Below are positions 52,565 to 61,086 of a stretch of 64,000 nucleotides of DNA, piece after piece; the first letter of the stretch is position 1; every line of letters starts with the position of its first letter. The translations under genes were made by a program, and so were the position numbers. The stretch comes from an uncultured Dialister sp. (GTDB lineage Bacteria > Bacillota > Negativicutes > Veillonellales > Dialisteraceae). The DNA lies in assembly GCA_900314595.1 (NCBI GenBank), contig OMVW01000007.1, positions 15,265 through 79,264 on the forward strand. Reading direction: 5' to 3'. The notes below the pieces were generated by a model. The model did no database searches and was not told the origin of the DNA. It saw only the letters and a program-made list of their open reading frames with translations.

Positions 52565-52655
52565 TGCATGAGGTAATATATAACCATAGCAAGGCGGCTG
52601 TATCCTCAATACAGCTGAAACCTCAATAGTTATTTTAAAGGAGGAAATTTCAATT

Positions 52656-53849
52656 ATGGCAAAACCGTTGGATGGAATCACCGTCATCGACATGAGCCGC
52701 GTACTGTCTGCTCCGTTCCTGGGCATGATCCTGGCAGATATGGGCGCAAACGTTATTAAGGTAGAAGCACTGGGTCACGGCGATGACTCCCGCGCATACC
52801 CCCCATACAAGGGTGACGAATCCACCTACTTCATGGACCTGAACCGCGGCAAACGTTCCATTACCCTGAACCTGAAAGCTCCGGAAGGCAAAGAAATCCT
52901 CAAAGGCCTCGTAAAGAAAGCTGACATTCTGATTGAAAACTTCCGTGGCGGCACAATGAAGAAACTGGGCCTCGATTACCCGGTTCTGAAAGAAATCAAC
53001 CCGGGCCTGATCTACACCCAGATTACCGGCTTTGGTCGTACCGGCCCGAGAGCAACTGCTCCGGCATATGACGTAATCGTACAGGGTATGGGCGGTATTA
53101 TGTCCATCACCGGCGAAGAAGGCGGCCAGCCAATGAAAGTCGGCGTTTCCGAAGGCGATATCGTTGCAGGCCTCTATGGTGCAATCGGCACTGCATTCGC
53201 ACTGGTTGCCAAACTGAGAACCGGCGTAGGCCAGCTCGTTGACGTATCCATGCTCGACTGCCAGGCTGCATTCCTCGAAAATGCTATGGTTCGTTACCTG
53301 AACGCAGGCGTTGTTCCGAAGTCCATCGGCAACCGTCATGCATCCATCACCCCATTCGAATCCGTTCCCTGCTCTGATGGCTACATCATGATCGCTGTAG
53401 GCAACAACAACCTCTTCAAGAAATTTGCTGACATCCTCGGCAAACCGGAACTGGCTGAAGATCCGCGCTTCGCAACTAACCCGCTCCGTACCGCTAACGT
53501 AGAAGAACTGAACAAAGTCCTCTTCTCCGTATTCCCGACCAAGACCTGTGCTGAATGGCTCGCTCTCATTGATGCAGCTGGCATTCCATGCGGCCCGATC
53601 AACAAGATTCCGCAGGTTGTTGAAGATCCATGCATCAAAGCTCGCGATATGATCGTTTCCTTCCCGCACTCCAAGGAATCCGTCGGCGAAGTTAAATACG
53701 TCAACTGCCCGATTAAGATGTCTGAAACCCAGCCTGGCCCGGCATTCGGCGCTCCGGCTCTCGGCGAACATACCGATGAAATCCTGAAGGAATACATGGG
53801 CTATGATGACGCTAAGATTAAGGAACTGAAAGACAACGGCGTTTGCTGA
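52656..53849 (+). CDS. CaiB/BaiF-family CoA-transferase (type III)
   Basis: A 397-residue enzyme that moves CoA between carboxylates. It has the knotted type III plan: start DGITVIDMSRVLSAPFLGMI, VIKVEALGHGDDSR, and the catalytic Asp in KVGVSEGDIVAGLYGAIG (about residue 168, the place of Asp169 in formyl-CoA transferase). The second domain begins near 230 (KSIGNRHASITPFESVPCSD). Substrates cannot be read from sequence. Codon use is as optimised as in the DUF5058 pair, and the promoter shares their motif, so uptake and CoA activation may be joined. Confidence 0.9.
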   Translation: MAKPLDGITVIDMSRVLSAPFLGMILADMGANVIKVEALGHGDDSRAYPPYKGDESTYFMDLNRGKRSITLNLKAPEGKEILKGLVKKADILIENFRGGTMKKLGLDYPVLKEINPGLIYTQITGFGRTGPRATAPAYDVIVQGMGGIMSITGEEGGQPMKVGVSEGDIVAGLYGAIGTAFALVAKLRTGVGQLVDVSMLDCQAAFLENAMVRYLNAGVVPKSIGNRHASITPFESVPCSDGYIMIAVGNNNLFKKFADILGKPELAEDPRFATNPLRTANVEELNKVLFSVFPTKTCAEWLALIDAAGIPCGPINKIPQVVEDPCIKARDMIVSFPHSKESVGEVKYVNCPIKMSETQPGPAFGAPALGEHTDEILKEYMGYDDAKIKELKDNGVC

Positions 53850-53918
53850 TCTCCTTTGAAAATCATTCCCACACAAAAGAACCTGTATAACAGCTCAAAG
53901 GGGTAATCTGAAAATCAG

Positions 53919-53956
53919 AAAATCCTGTTCTGCACGAAGCAGAGCAGGATTTTTTG
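53919..53956 (+). terminator. Intrinsic terminator of the CoA-transferase gene
   Basis: AATCCTGTTCTGC acgaa GCAGAGCAGGATT and TTTTTT. Confidence 0.9.
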
Positions 53957-54047
53957 GTAGAAAACAGATTTTCGAAATCTGCCTTTATAAGATGTCATAT
54001 ATAAGGTATAATTTGACTGGAAATATTTTTAGCGCAAGAGGTGTGCC

Positions 54048-54989
54048 ATGGCCGGAAAATCCAATTTCGAAGAAGGAAATCTGTTTTTGCTTTGGGAACT
54101 GGAGCAGGAAAAACCTGTAAAAAAGACAGATTTAAAAGCGGAAAGAAAACGAAGGAATAAAAGAGACAGCACGAAGAAAACTGCTGAAAATCAGAAGCCT
54201 GCCGCTCCTTTTTTAGAAATGGAACCCGAAAGGACGGCAGCAAACAAGAAGGCGCAAAAGGCGGAAGAGGTGGAATCCTTATTTCAACAGCCCGTAAAGT
54301 CTGTGAAATCTCATTCTGCAGACAAAAAAGCAGAAGAAAGGAAAAATCTGCCGGGACCGGCAGCTTCTATTTCGAAGGGCGCTTCTTCTCCGGGAGAAGC
54401 AGCCGCCGCAAAGGCATGGAAGGAAAAACTCTGGGAATTTGACCTTACAAAACCGTCACAGTTTATGAAAGATACCATGAAGGAATCCATGCTGGCCGAA
54501 GGATTCGGAAAGAGGGAAGCCAATAAAGTCTTCAAAGGCCTTTTCTTCAAGGAGAAGGTGTGCAACACAAGGAGCCAGGCCCTGGAATACCTCATGACCA
54601 TCCCCAATTCCTATGCGGTGAAATATAAGATAGGCATCCCTCCGTCCCCCCAGATGGAAAAACTGGAAAAGCGGCTGCGCGAAAAAGAAGAGCGCCTTAC
54701 AGCTTATAAAAAAGAGCAGGCAAAGAAATTCAAGGCTGAATTTCTCACCTGTCCCCACTGTAAATCAAGAGTCAACGCTCATTTCATTCATCCGCCCCTT
54801 TGCCCGGTATGCGGGGAAGACCTGCGCTCTGAGACTGCCGTCAAAGCTCTTTCTTCTCTGGAAGAAGCAGTAAAAGACCTCAAAAAGCGATATGAAGATA
54901 CGGCAAGGAGGTATAACAGCAAATTTACGGGAGGAGAGAAGTGGATTATAAGGCTCGTGAATCCGCTGTATGAGGATGATAGTAAGTAA
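54048..54989 (+). CDS. Hypothetical Lys/Glu-rich protein with zinc ribbon
   Basis: A 313-residue protein. The first ~125 residues are charged and probably disordered (KKTDLKAERKRRNKRDSTKK). A middle helical domain starts WEFDLTKPSQFMKDTMKESM and contains GFGKREANKVFKGLFFKEKV. A coiled coil (about 205-230, EKLEKRLREKEERLTAYKKE) leads to a ribbon CPHCKSRVNAHFIHPPLCPV with CxxC..CxxC (about 240-262), and a second short coiled coil. I recognise no family. AGAGGTGTGCC precedes the ATG. Confidence 0.6.
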   Translation: MAGKSNFEEGNLFLLWELEQEKPVKKTDLKAERKRRNKRDSTKKTAENQKPAAPFLEMEPERTAANKKAQKAEEVESLFQQPVKSVKSHSADKKAEERKNLPGPAASISKGASSPGEAAAAKAWKEKLWEFDLTKPSQFMKDTMKESMLAEGFGKREANKVFKGLFFKEKVCNTRSQALEYLMTIPNSYAVKYKIGIPPSPQMEKLEKRLREKEERLTAYKKEQAKKFKAEFLTCPHCKSRVNAHFIHPPLCPVCGEDLRSETAVKALSSLEEAVKDLKKRYEDTARRYNSKFTGGEKWIIRLVNPLYEDDSK

Positions 54990-55022
54990 TAAGTGGTTAG
55001 CAGTCAGTGATTAGCAGTTAGA
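54985..55022. repeat. Heptamer tandem repeat tract
   Basis: AGTAATA AGTGGTT AGCAGTC AGTGATT AGCAGTT AG: 7-base period right after the stop codon. Confidence 0.65.
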
Positions 55023-55033
55023 TTGATCAAATT

Positions 55034-55070
55034 AAAAAGCCCGCTTCTTACCTGAGGCGGGCTTTCCTTT
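55034..55070. terminator. Bidirectional intrinsic terminator
   Basis: AAAGCCCGC ttcttacctga GGCGGGCTTT with A5 before and T-rich after. It lies between convergent genes; a CTAAGAA heptamer stretch follows (55072-55105). Confidence 0.75.
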
Positions 55071-55138
55071 GCTGCTAAAAACTAAGAACTAAGAACTAAC
55101 AACTAAGCGATATGAAACCGGGAAAGCAGGCACAATAC

Positions 55139-56053
55139 CTACCTCTCCGGCGGCAGGCCTGCGTATTCTCTGGCAAAGTTGGAGAAATTATCGATGATAT
55201 ATTTCCGGAGCAGTTCAGCCGGGGGAGAAAGTTTTTCGCCTTTCTTCCAGGAAAGGGAGATGTATCTCTGGCAGACAGGGGAAGCAATGGGCACGAGTGC
55301 CACGTGATCGCCGCCTACGCCGTGCCAGGTGATGCGGGGAGCGAAGGATACGCCCAGACCTGCCCGGATAAATTCGCGTACCGTCATGGGGCTGTCACTT
55401 TCCAGCACCACATGGGGCACGAAACCGGCCATACGGCAGTAATAATCGGTAATGGTGCGCAGATTGACCCCGGATTCCATGGAAATAAAATCAGCCTTTT
55501 CAAAGTCTTCCAGATTGACCGAAGACTGGCGGGCGTGGGGATCCGTATCCGGCATGGCCAGCATGATATCTTCCTTCAAAAGAGTCAGGGAATGGTCATT
55601 CTCGATAGGATTGATGGAAGAGGACAGGAAGAGATCCACATGGTTCTGTCCGGCCTGATTAGGCTTACTGAGCTGCTGGAGGATTTCAAAGCGGATATCC
55701 GGATGTTCCTGGCGGAAGCGGGTGAGGAAAGACGGGATAATCATGGATGCGGCAAAGAGGGAAATGGTGACCGTCAGCTTCTGCGCTTCCTTCGTCTCAG
55801 CCAGTTCCTTCTGGGCACTGTGAAGCTCCTGCATAATGCGGTTTGTATGGCGGAGCAGGATTTCACCATACTTGGTGAGAACGATATTTCTTCCGCTTCT
55901 TGAAAAAAGCGGCACCCCCAGTTCCGTTTCCAGCACTTTGATGGTATGGGAGAGGGAAGGCTGGGAAATATGGAGAGCCTCCGCGGCCCGGGTGAGGTGC
56001 TGGAGCTCCGCTGTTTTCTGGAAATAGCTTAAAGCAAGAAGCGTTAATTTCAT
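55139..56053 (-). CDS. LysR-family transcriptional regulator
   Basis: A 304-residue regulator with an N-terminal winged helix (FQKTAELQHLTRAAEALHIS, QPSLSHTIKVLETELGVPLF, about 10-50) and a periplasmic-binding-like effector domain (from about 90, KLTVTISLFAASMIIPSFLT). The effector is unknown. No metabolic gene is divergent from it within 700 bases; the gap holds repeats, so the target may have been separated or lie elsewhere. Confidence 0.93.
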   Translation of the reverse strand: MKLTLLALSYFQKTAELQHLTRAAEALHISQPSLSHTIKVLETELGVPLFSRSGRNIVLTKYGEILLRHTNRIMQELHSAQKELAETKEAQKLTVTISLFAASMIIPSFLTRFRQEHPDIRFEILQQLSKPNQAGQNHVDLFLSSSINPIENDHSLTLLKEDIMLAMPDTDPHARQSSVNLEDFEKADFISMESGVNLRTITDYYCRMAGFVPHVVLESDSPMTVREFIRAGLGVSFAPRITWHGVGGDHVALVPIASPVCQRYISLSWKKGEKLSPPAELLRKYIIDNFSNFAREYAGLPPER

Positions 56054-56084
56054 AAGTATCCCCTGAACTTTCCTTGGAATGAAG

Positions 56085-56134
56085 ATTGATAGTTACTTTA
56101 CACTAATTATACACTGCAGGCTATCAATAATCAA
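56085..56134 (-). promoter_or_regulatory. LysR gene promoter with inverted-repeat operator
   Basis: Minus-strand TTGATT (56129-56134), 17 bp, TATAAT (56106-56111). The inverted repeat ATTGATAG (56085-56092) / CTATCAAT (56121-56128) brackets the -10, fitting autoregulation by the LysR protein. Confidence 0.6.
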
Positions 56135-56261
56135 TAAATGGGGTAATTCATGCATTGGAATAAAGACATATACGGGAAATTGTTATTATTTCGTAAGATA
56201 TATATAGGAATGGAAAACAATGGCCTATGAATAGAAGAAAACTAAAGGATTGGCAGTTTTT

Positions 56262-56362
56262 GAATCGGGGCCATCGGGGATCTCGGGAGTAGTTTCGGGA
56301 GTATCGGGAAGGTGGCGGCCTGATGGCCGCCAATTTTATATGGGGAATGTGCACAGATGGGG
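56262..56362 (+). repeat. Composite hairpin repeat
   Basis: GAATCGGGGCCATCGGGG-type 9-base units, GGGAAGGTGGCGGCC tgat GGCCGCC, AATTTTATATGGGGAATGTGCACAGATGGGG. Confidence 0.8.
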
Positions 56363-56439
56363 TGAAATGCCTTTAGTGTAAGCATCCCGGCCGCGAGAAG
56401 ATGAAGGGTTAATGGGTAAATATGCCATGTTTGACTGGC

Positions 56440-56522
56440 CCCATATATACTCGTGCCACATCAGCGGCACACCTTCCCGACAGCCCCGACAATCCCGGTA
56501 TTCCCGACAACCCCGATTCAAA
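56440..56522 (-). repeat. Composite hairpin repeat, minus orientation
   Basis: GGCCCCATATATACTCGTGCCAC atca GCGGCAC ACCTTCCCG and CCCCGACAATC-type 9-base units ending GATTCAAAAG. One stem pair is a mismatch. Confidence 0.75.
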
Positions 56523-56573
56523 AGCGATTATACCTTCAGCTTCCTTTTCAATATATAATCTACTCTGAGAAAT

Positions 56574-56638
56574 CCCCATAAATACTCGTGCCGCGTCAGC
56601 GGCACACCTTCACGAACAACGAATCACGAAGAACGATG
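56574..56638 (-). repeat. Composite hairpin repeat, minus orientation (heptamer type)
   Basis: CCCCATAAATACTCGTGCCGC gtca GCGGCAC ACCTTCACGAAC AACGAAT CACGAAG AACGATG. Confidence 0.75.
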
Positions 56639-56776
56639 AGCACAATTGACTCGATCCTTAAAAATCGATAACGGAAAATGATCAATTTTTACCTGTTCCA
56701 TACGAAAAAAACATTGACAGAAATCGCCTCCAGTGCAAAAATGTATTTGTCTATCAATTAGAAAAGGAGTAAAGAC

Positions 56777-57424
56777 ATGGAATTATTTATTGATACCGCT
56801 GATGTTGAAGCGATCCGCAAAGCCAATGATATGGGCTTTATTTCCGGTGTAACCACCAATCCGTCCCTCATCGCAAAGGAAGGGAAGGATTTCCATTCCA
56901 CTATTAAAGAAATCGCCTCCATTGTGGACGGACCTATTTCTGCGGAAGTCCTTGCCGATGATGCAGAAGGCATGGTAGAAGAAGGCAAAGTCCTTGCAGG
57001 CCTTGATCCCCATGTAGTCGTCAAGATCCCCATGACCCCGGAAGGCATGAAGGCTGTGAAGAGACTTTCCAAACTGGGCATCCGCACCAATGTGACCCTT
57101 GTATTCTCTGCCAATCAGGCGCTCCTCGCTGCCCGTGCAGGCGCCACTTATGTAAGCCCCTTCGTCGGCCGCATCGATGATATCGGCTGGGATGGAGTGG
57201 AACTGATCCAGACCATTTCCGAAATTTTCGAACTTCACGGCATTGAAACAAAGATCATCGCCGCTTCTATCCGCAAGCCCCAGCATATCACCCAGTGCGC
57301 CCTGGCCGGAGCCGATATCGCGACCGTTCCTTTCCAGGTCCTTATGGATGCCATGAAACACCCGCTCACCGATAACGGCATTGCCCGTTTCAAGGCTGAC
57401 TGGGCAGCGGCAAACATGAAGTAA
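56777..57424 (+). CDS. fsa: Fructose-6-phosphate aldolase (transaldolase-like)
   Basis: A 215-residue class I aldolase of the small transaldolase family. The Schiff-base Lys is in HVVVKIPMTPEGMKAVK (about residue 83-85), and the start ELFIDTADVEAIRKAND and SPFVGRIDDIGWDGVEL are family hallmarks. It may split fructose-6-phosphate to dihydroxyacetone and glyceraldehyde-3-phosphate, or act as a transaldolase; sequence alone does not decide. AAAAGGAGTAAAGAC precedes the ATG; a TTGACA lies at 56714 but its -10 is poor. Confidence 0.93.
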   Translation: MELFIDTADVEAIRKANDMGFISGVTTNPSLIAKEGKDFHSTIKEIASIVDGPISAEVLADDAEGMVEEGKVLAGLDPHVVVKIPMTPEGMKAVKRLSKLGIRTNVTLVFSANQALLAARAGATYVSPFVGRIDDIGWDGVELIQTISEIFELHGIETKIIAASIRKPQHITQCALAGADIATVPFQVLMDAMKHPLTDNGIARFKADWAAANMK

Positions 57425-57465
57425 TTTTGGGAAATACCTGTCCTGACATTTTTCCCCCAAAATAA

Positions 57466-57560
57466 AGGGAAAAGGGGAAAGGGATAAGGGAAGGATATGG
57501 TTTGCTGACGCAAACCAATCATATATAGTGCGCTTGACGCACGGGCCTCTGGCCCCTTTG
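57466..57560 (+). repeat. Composite hairpin repeat
   Basis: Purine heptamer-like tract (GGGAAAAG..GGGATAA), GGGAAGGATA, TGGTTTGC tgac GCAAACCA, ATCATATATAG, then further small palindromes. Confidence 0.65.
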
Positions 57561-57597
57561 GACATTTGCCCTGCTCCTGCCCTGAATATAAGAAATA

Positions 57598-57640
57598 AAA
57601 AGAGACTTGCCGAAGCCTTTCCGGCGGGTCTCTTTTTTAT
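57598..57640 (+). terminator. Intrinsic terminator after fsa
   Basis: AGAGACTTGCCG aagccttt CCGGCGGGTCTCT and TTTTTT. Confidence 0.85.
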
Positions 57641-57737
57641 GGAAGCTTTTGCCGCCTGTTCTATACTTTTTCTTTTTCCGGAGAAATCTATTATAATAGA
57701 TTCAGAAGAATGAATGAAATCTGGTCGTATCTGACGA

Positions 57738-57782
57738 CTACAAACTAAAAACTAACCACTAACCACTAACCACTACAAACCG
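57738..57782. repeat. Heptamer tandem repeat tract
   Basis: ACTACAA ACTAAAA ACTAACC ACTAACC ACTAACC ACTACAA: ends 10 bases before the next gene, so the ribosome site GGAGG follows it directly. Confidence 0.8.
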
Positions 57783-57791
57783 GAGGTTTCC

Positions 57792-58811
57792 ATGAAAAAG
57801 AAAATTCCTGTATCCATGACGAAAACGGAGCGCATTGCGGCGGCAATCCGGGGGGAAATGGTCGATAAGGTGCCTTATTCTCTCTGGTCCCACCTGCCGG
57901 TGATCGATGAGGACCCGCTCCTCAATGCGGAGCATACCTATGATTTTTACAGGAAATATGATGTAGATATCCTGAAAACCATGAATAACGGTATGTACAG
58001 CGCGGCGGCTTTTGGCTGCGATATCGATTCCTCCGATGTTCCAAAGGGAGGCGTGTGCCGCATTACATCCACCCCGGTGAAAGAGCCGGAGGACTGGCTG
58101 AAGGTCATGCCTGTATCCCTGAACGGGGGCACCCTGCAGCGGGAGCAGGAATATCTGAAGCTTCTTCTCCGCAAAACAAAGGGAGAAGTGCCGGTGGTCT
58201 TTACCATATTCAGCCCCCTGACCACGGCCAATAAACTCTGCCCCCATATGATGGACCATATACGGACGGGTCATGGAGAAAAGGTGAAGCAGGCGCTGAA
58301 GGCCATTACTGAGACCACCTGCGCCCTGGTGCAGCGGGTCATCGAGCTTGGGGCAGACGGTATCTTCTTTGCGACCCAGCTTTCTTCCTACAGCCTTACA
58401 GAGGAAAATTTCTACCGCGAATACGGCATGCCCTACGATCTGGCCGTGCTCTCCGCCTCTTCCGGCTGGTGCAACGTGCTTCATGCCCATGGGAAGGACA
58501 TCATGTTTCCGCTGCTCCGGAAATATCCGGTCCAGATTTTCAACTGGCACGCCTGGGAGTCCCTCCCCACGATTTCCGAAGCCCGGCTCATGACAGGCAA
58601 ATGCATCATGGCAGGCCTGGAACGGATGGATATTACGGACCATCATAAGAATGAAATCGAATACCAGATCTACGAGACCCTGCGTCAGACCGACGGCAGG
58701 AAAGTCATCCTCTCCCCGGGCTGCGTCATCCGCTATCCCCTGGACGAAGAAATGCTTCTCTTCGTGCGGAAAGCAAAGGAAGAAATAGAGGGGAAGATGT
58801 TTGGAAAGTAA
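57792..58811 (+). CDS. Uroporphyrinogen decarboxylase family protein
   Basis: A 339-residue TIM-barrel of the UroD/MtaA superfamily. It starts KTERIAAAIRGEMVDKVPYS and has FFATQLSSYSLTEENFYREY (about 194-213) and HAHGKDIMFPLLRKYP (about 235-250). True HemE proteins have an N-terminal RxxRQAGR motif, which is missing, so heme synthesis is unlikely; corrinoid or other methyl-transfer roles are common among relatives. It is alone, with CCGGAGGTTTCC before the ATG. Confidence 0.85.
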   Translation: MKKKIPVSMTKTERIAAAIRGEMVDKVPYSLWSHLPVIDEDPLLNAEHTYDFYRKYDVDILKTMNNGMYSAAAFGCDIDSSDVPKGGVCRITSTPVKEPEDWLKVMPVSLNGGTLQREQEYLKLLLRKTKGEVPVVFTIFSPLTTANKLCPHMMDHIRTGHGEKVKQALKAITETTCALVQRVIELGADGIFFATQLSSYSLTEENFYREYGMPYDLAVLSASSGWCNVLHAHGKDIMFPLLRKYPVQIFNWHAWESLPTISEARLMTGKCIMAGLERMDITDHHKNEIEYQIYETLRQTDGRKVILSPGCVIRYPLDEEMLLFVRKAKEEIEGKMFGK

Positions 58812-58849
58812 CTGTGAGATGGAAGAAAACTTTAAGTAAAAATATGTGA

Positions 58850-58922
58850 ATCGTTCTTCGTTATTCGTTGTTCGTTCTTCGTGAAGGTGGCGGCGCAGCA
58901 TCAAAGGCGCCGCTTTTGATTT
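58850..58922 (+). repeat. Composite hairpin repeat (heptamer type)
   Basis: CGTTCTT CGTTATT CGTTGTT CGTTCTT CGTGAAGG, then TGGCGGCGC..GGCGCCGC and TTTTGATTTATA. Confidence 0.75.
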
Positions 58923-58930
58923 ATAATCAG

Positions 58931-58965
58931 AAAGCCCGCTTCGTGGTCTGAGGCGGACTTTTTTG
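58931..58965 (+). terminator. Intrinsic terminator
   Basis: AAGCCCGC..GCGGACTT, one mismatch, then TTTTT. Confidence 0.55.
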
Positions 58966-58969
58966 ATAG

Positions 58970-59017
58970 TTGATGGGTAACAGGTAATGGCTAACCACTA
59001 ACCACTAGAAACTAAAT
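58970..59017. repeat. Heptamer tandem repeat tract
   Basis: GGTAACA GGTAATG GCTAACC ACTAACC ACTAGAA ACTAAAT at the 3' end of the DMT transporter gene (minus). Confidence 0.7.
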
Positions 59018-59872
59018 ATCCCTATTTCCCACTACAATTCCTGTGAGGATGGCAAGAATTCCTGCCCACTGGAGTGGAGAAATGGATTCACCCAGTACGA
59101 GGAGGGCAAGAAGGAGGGATACCGGCATTTCAGAAGCGGCGAGGATGCTTCCCAGGCCCGGTCCCACATGGGGCATGCCCCAGGCGAGCAGGAAGGGAGG
59201 GAGGGCTACGCCGAAGAGGCCCAGCACCAGGGCATAGGGAAGAAGGGCGGTCCATTCGCCGGGAGTCAGGAGAAAGACCGGTGGCAGCAGGAGGAAAGTG
59301 AGGATCGTATCTCCCGTGGCCAGAAGGGCGCCCTTCATGGCAGGCGTCAGACCTTTTCCCAGATAAGAGCTCAGAGTGATGATGGAAGTATAGGCCAGGG
59401 CGGAAAGGAGGCCCCAGATCATGCCGGAGGAGAAAGTGAAATTTCCCAAATCCTCAAGCCCTGCGGCCAGCGCAGTTCCCAGAAGGCAGAGAATGATGGA
59501 AATCAGTTTCTTCGGCGTTGGAAATTTCCTGGAAATGAGAGCTTCCGCCACCGAGCCCATCCAGATAGACTGGAAGAGGAAAACCACGGCCATGGAAGCA
59601 GAGAGAGTCTCCAGGGAATGATAATAAAAAATCGTGGTGAGGGCCATGGGAATGCCTGAGAGCAGCAGGGAAAGGACCTGCCTTTTCGTCACCTGCCCTT
59701 TCCCTGTGAAAAAGACGGCCATCCACAGAAAGAGCATGCCGAAAAGACACTGGGTCCCGCTGACATCGGAAAGATTGAAACCCGCATCATAGGCAAATTT
59801 CACAAACGTGGAAAGCACGCCATAACAGGCGCCGGCGGAAAAGACGAGGAAGGGATAGAAGAATTTTTGCAT
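59012..59872 (-). CDS. EamA/DMT-family transporter
   Basis: A 286-residue inner-membrane protein with ten TM segments in two EamA halves (FLVFSAGACYGVLSTFVKF at the start; WGLLSALAYTSIITLSSYLG near 150; GPGLGSILAASEMPVSLLLA near 245). Members export amino acids, purines or drugs; the substrate here is unknown. It lacks close similarity to the RarD-type protein at 8818. A heptamer tract overlaps its stop. Confidence 0.87.
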   Translation of the reverse strand: MQKFFYPFLVFSAGACYGVLSTFVKFAYDAGFNLSDVSGTQCLFGMLFLWMAVFFTGKGQVTKRQVLSLLLSGIPMALTTIFYYHSLETLSASMAVVFLFQSIWMGSVAEALISRKFPTPKKLISIILCLLGTALAAGLEDLGNFTFSSGMIWGLLSALAYTSIITLSSYLGKGLTPAMKGALLATGDTILTFLLLPPVFLLTPGEWTALLPYALVLGLFGVALPPFLLAWGMPHVGPGLGSILAASEMPVSLLLALLVLGESISPLQWAGILAILTGIVVGNRDI

Positions 59873-59914
59873 AGAATCTCCGAATTGATGGGGTAACTTT
59901 CATCTTTGATAACT

Positions 59915-60005
59915 TTTAAATCGGGAATCTCGGGGTTGTCGGGGTTCCCGGGGATGTCGGGAAGGTGGCGCCCTGAGATCATAAAGGCGCCTTTTATATG
60001 GGGAA
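59915..60005 (+). repeat. Composite hairpin repeat
   Basis: AATCGGGAATCTCGGGGTTG-type 9-base units, GGGAAGGTGGCGCC..AAAGGCGCC, TTTTATATGGGGAATAG. Confidence 0.75.
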
Positions 60006-60224
60006 TAGCAGTTGACCGTTAGTAAATAGGATCGAAAGAGAATCCATCAAAAAAACGCACAGTACGTAGGTACCGTGCGGCGAAAACAGATTTCTCTACA
60101 AAAATCCACAACAAGTTTTGATTCGGTTATAGAGTATCATAAGAGTCCGTAATTTTCAATAACTTTTGTATAGAGTTATCAGTTAGCTGTGATCATCTTT
60201 ATTTCGAAAGGAAACTATCTGGCG

Positions 60225-60470
60225 GGAAAGCTGTACATTGAGCTTAATGGTTAATGGGCCGGTTGGCTGCAGGATAGAATGATGGCTGAAATTTGAAAAA
60301 ACTGTACATCGTGGTTAATGGTTAATCGTCCCGCCGGCTTCATCGTAGGGAGGAACTGTCTTCCCTATAAACTGTTCATTGGGGTTAATCGTTAATGGCT
60401 AATGGATTCACAGGAATTATTTCAAAAGGAAACTGTCTTATGAGAAGCAGTACATTTCATTAATCGTTCA
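60225..60470 (+). repeat. 70-bp tandem repeat array, about 4 copies
   Basis: CTGTACATTGAGCTTAATGG and variants at about 70-base steps, with GGCCGG- or GTCCCGCCGG-type links. Before it, 60006-60224 holds only AT-rich sequence and one small palindrome (GCACAGTACG..CGTGCGG, near 60056). Confidence 0.75.
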
Positions 60471-60484
60471 GCATGCCATGTTTG

Positions 60485-60985
60485 ATTGGCCCCATTTATA
60501 ATCATGCCGCGTCAGCGGCACACCTCCCCGATAGCCCCGACAGCCCCGGGAATCCCGACAACCCCGATTCAAAAGTAATTACACCTTCAGCCTCCTTTCC
60601 TCTATGTAATCCTCTCTGGCGGAAGCCCATATATACTCGTGCCGCTTCGGCGGCACACCTCCCCGATAGCCCCGACAGCCCCGGGATTCCCGACAACCCC
60701 GATTCAAAAGTAATTACACCTTCAGCCTCCTTTCCTCTATGTAATCCTCTCTGGCGGAAGCCTATATATACTCGTGCCGCGTCAGCGGCACACCTCCCCG
60801 ATAGCCCCGACAGCCCCGGAAATCCCGACAACCCCGATTCAGAAGCATTACACCTTTAGCCTCCTTTCCTCTATGTAATCCTCTCTGGCGGAAGCCCATA
60901 TATACTCGTGCCGCGAAAGCGGCACACCTTCCCGACAGTCCCGATAGTCCCGATAACCCCGGGATTCCCGATTCAAAGTTTTTTC
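60485..60985 (-). repeat. Tandem array of four composite hairpin repeats, 135-bp period
   Basis: Four copies at about 135-bp steps (hairpins near 60505, 60641, 60777 and 60912): GTGCCGC gtca GCGGCAC, ACCTCCCCG and CCCGACAGC-type 9-base units, each followed by a conserved spacer CCTTCAGCCTCCTTTCCTCT. The stems change (gtca, ttcg, gtca, gaaa loops; TGCCGCTTCGG and TGCCGCGAAAG). Long ORFs across it on both strands are only the repeat read through. Confidence 0.85.
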
Positions 60986-61039
60986 TTCCTGCAGGTTCCT
61001 CTTTGACTCAAATCAGCCATTTCCTGCCGAAATAACCAC

Positions 61040-61073
61040 TAAAAAATGCCCCTCTGTCGAGGAGCACTTTTTA
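61040..61073 (-). terminator. Intrinsic terminator of the potE gene
   Basis: On the minus strand TGCTCCTCGACAGAGGGGCA followed by TTTTTT. Confidence 0.75.
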
Positions 61074-61086
61074 TTTCTCTATTTCC

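Noticed and set aside
57792..58811. hemE
   Set aside because: The N-terminal Arg-rich substrate motif of true uroporphyrinogen decarboxylase is missing, so I call only the wider family.
60473..60859. Repeat-encoded protein (128 residues) and its reverse-strand partner
   Set aside because: The reading frames are open on both strands only because the 135-bp repeat unit is a multiple of three; there is no ribosome site.
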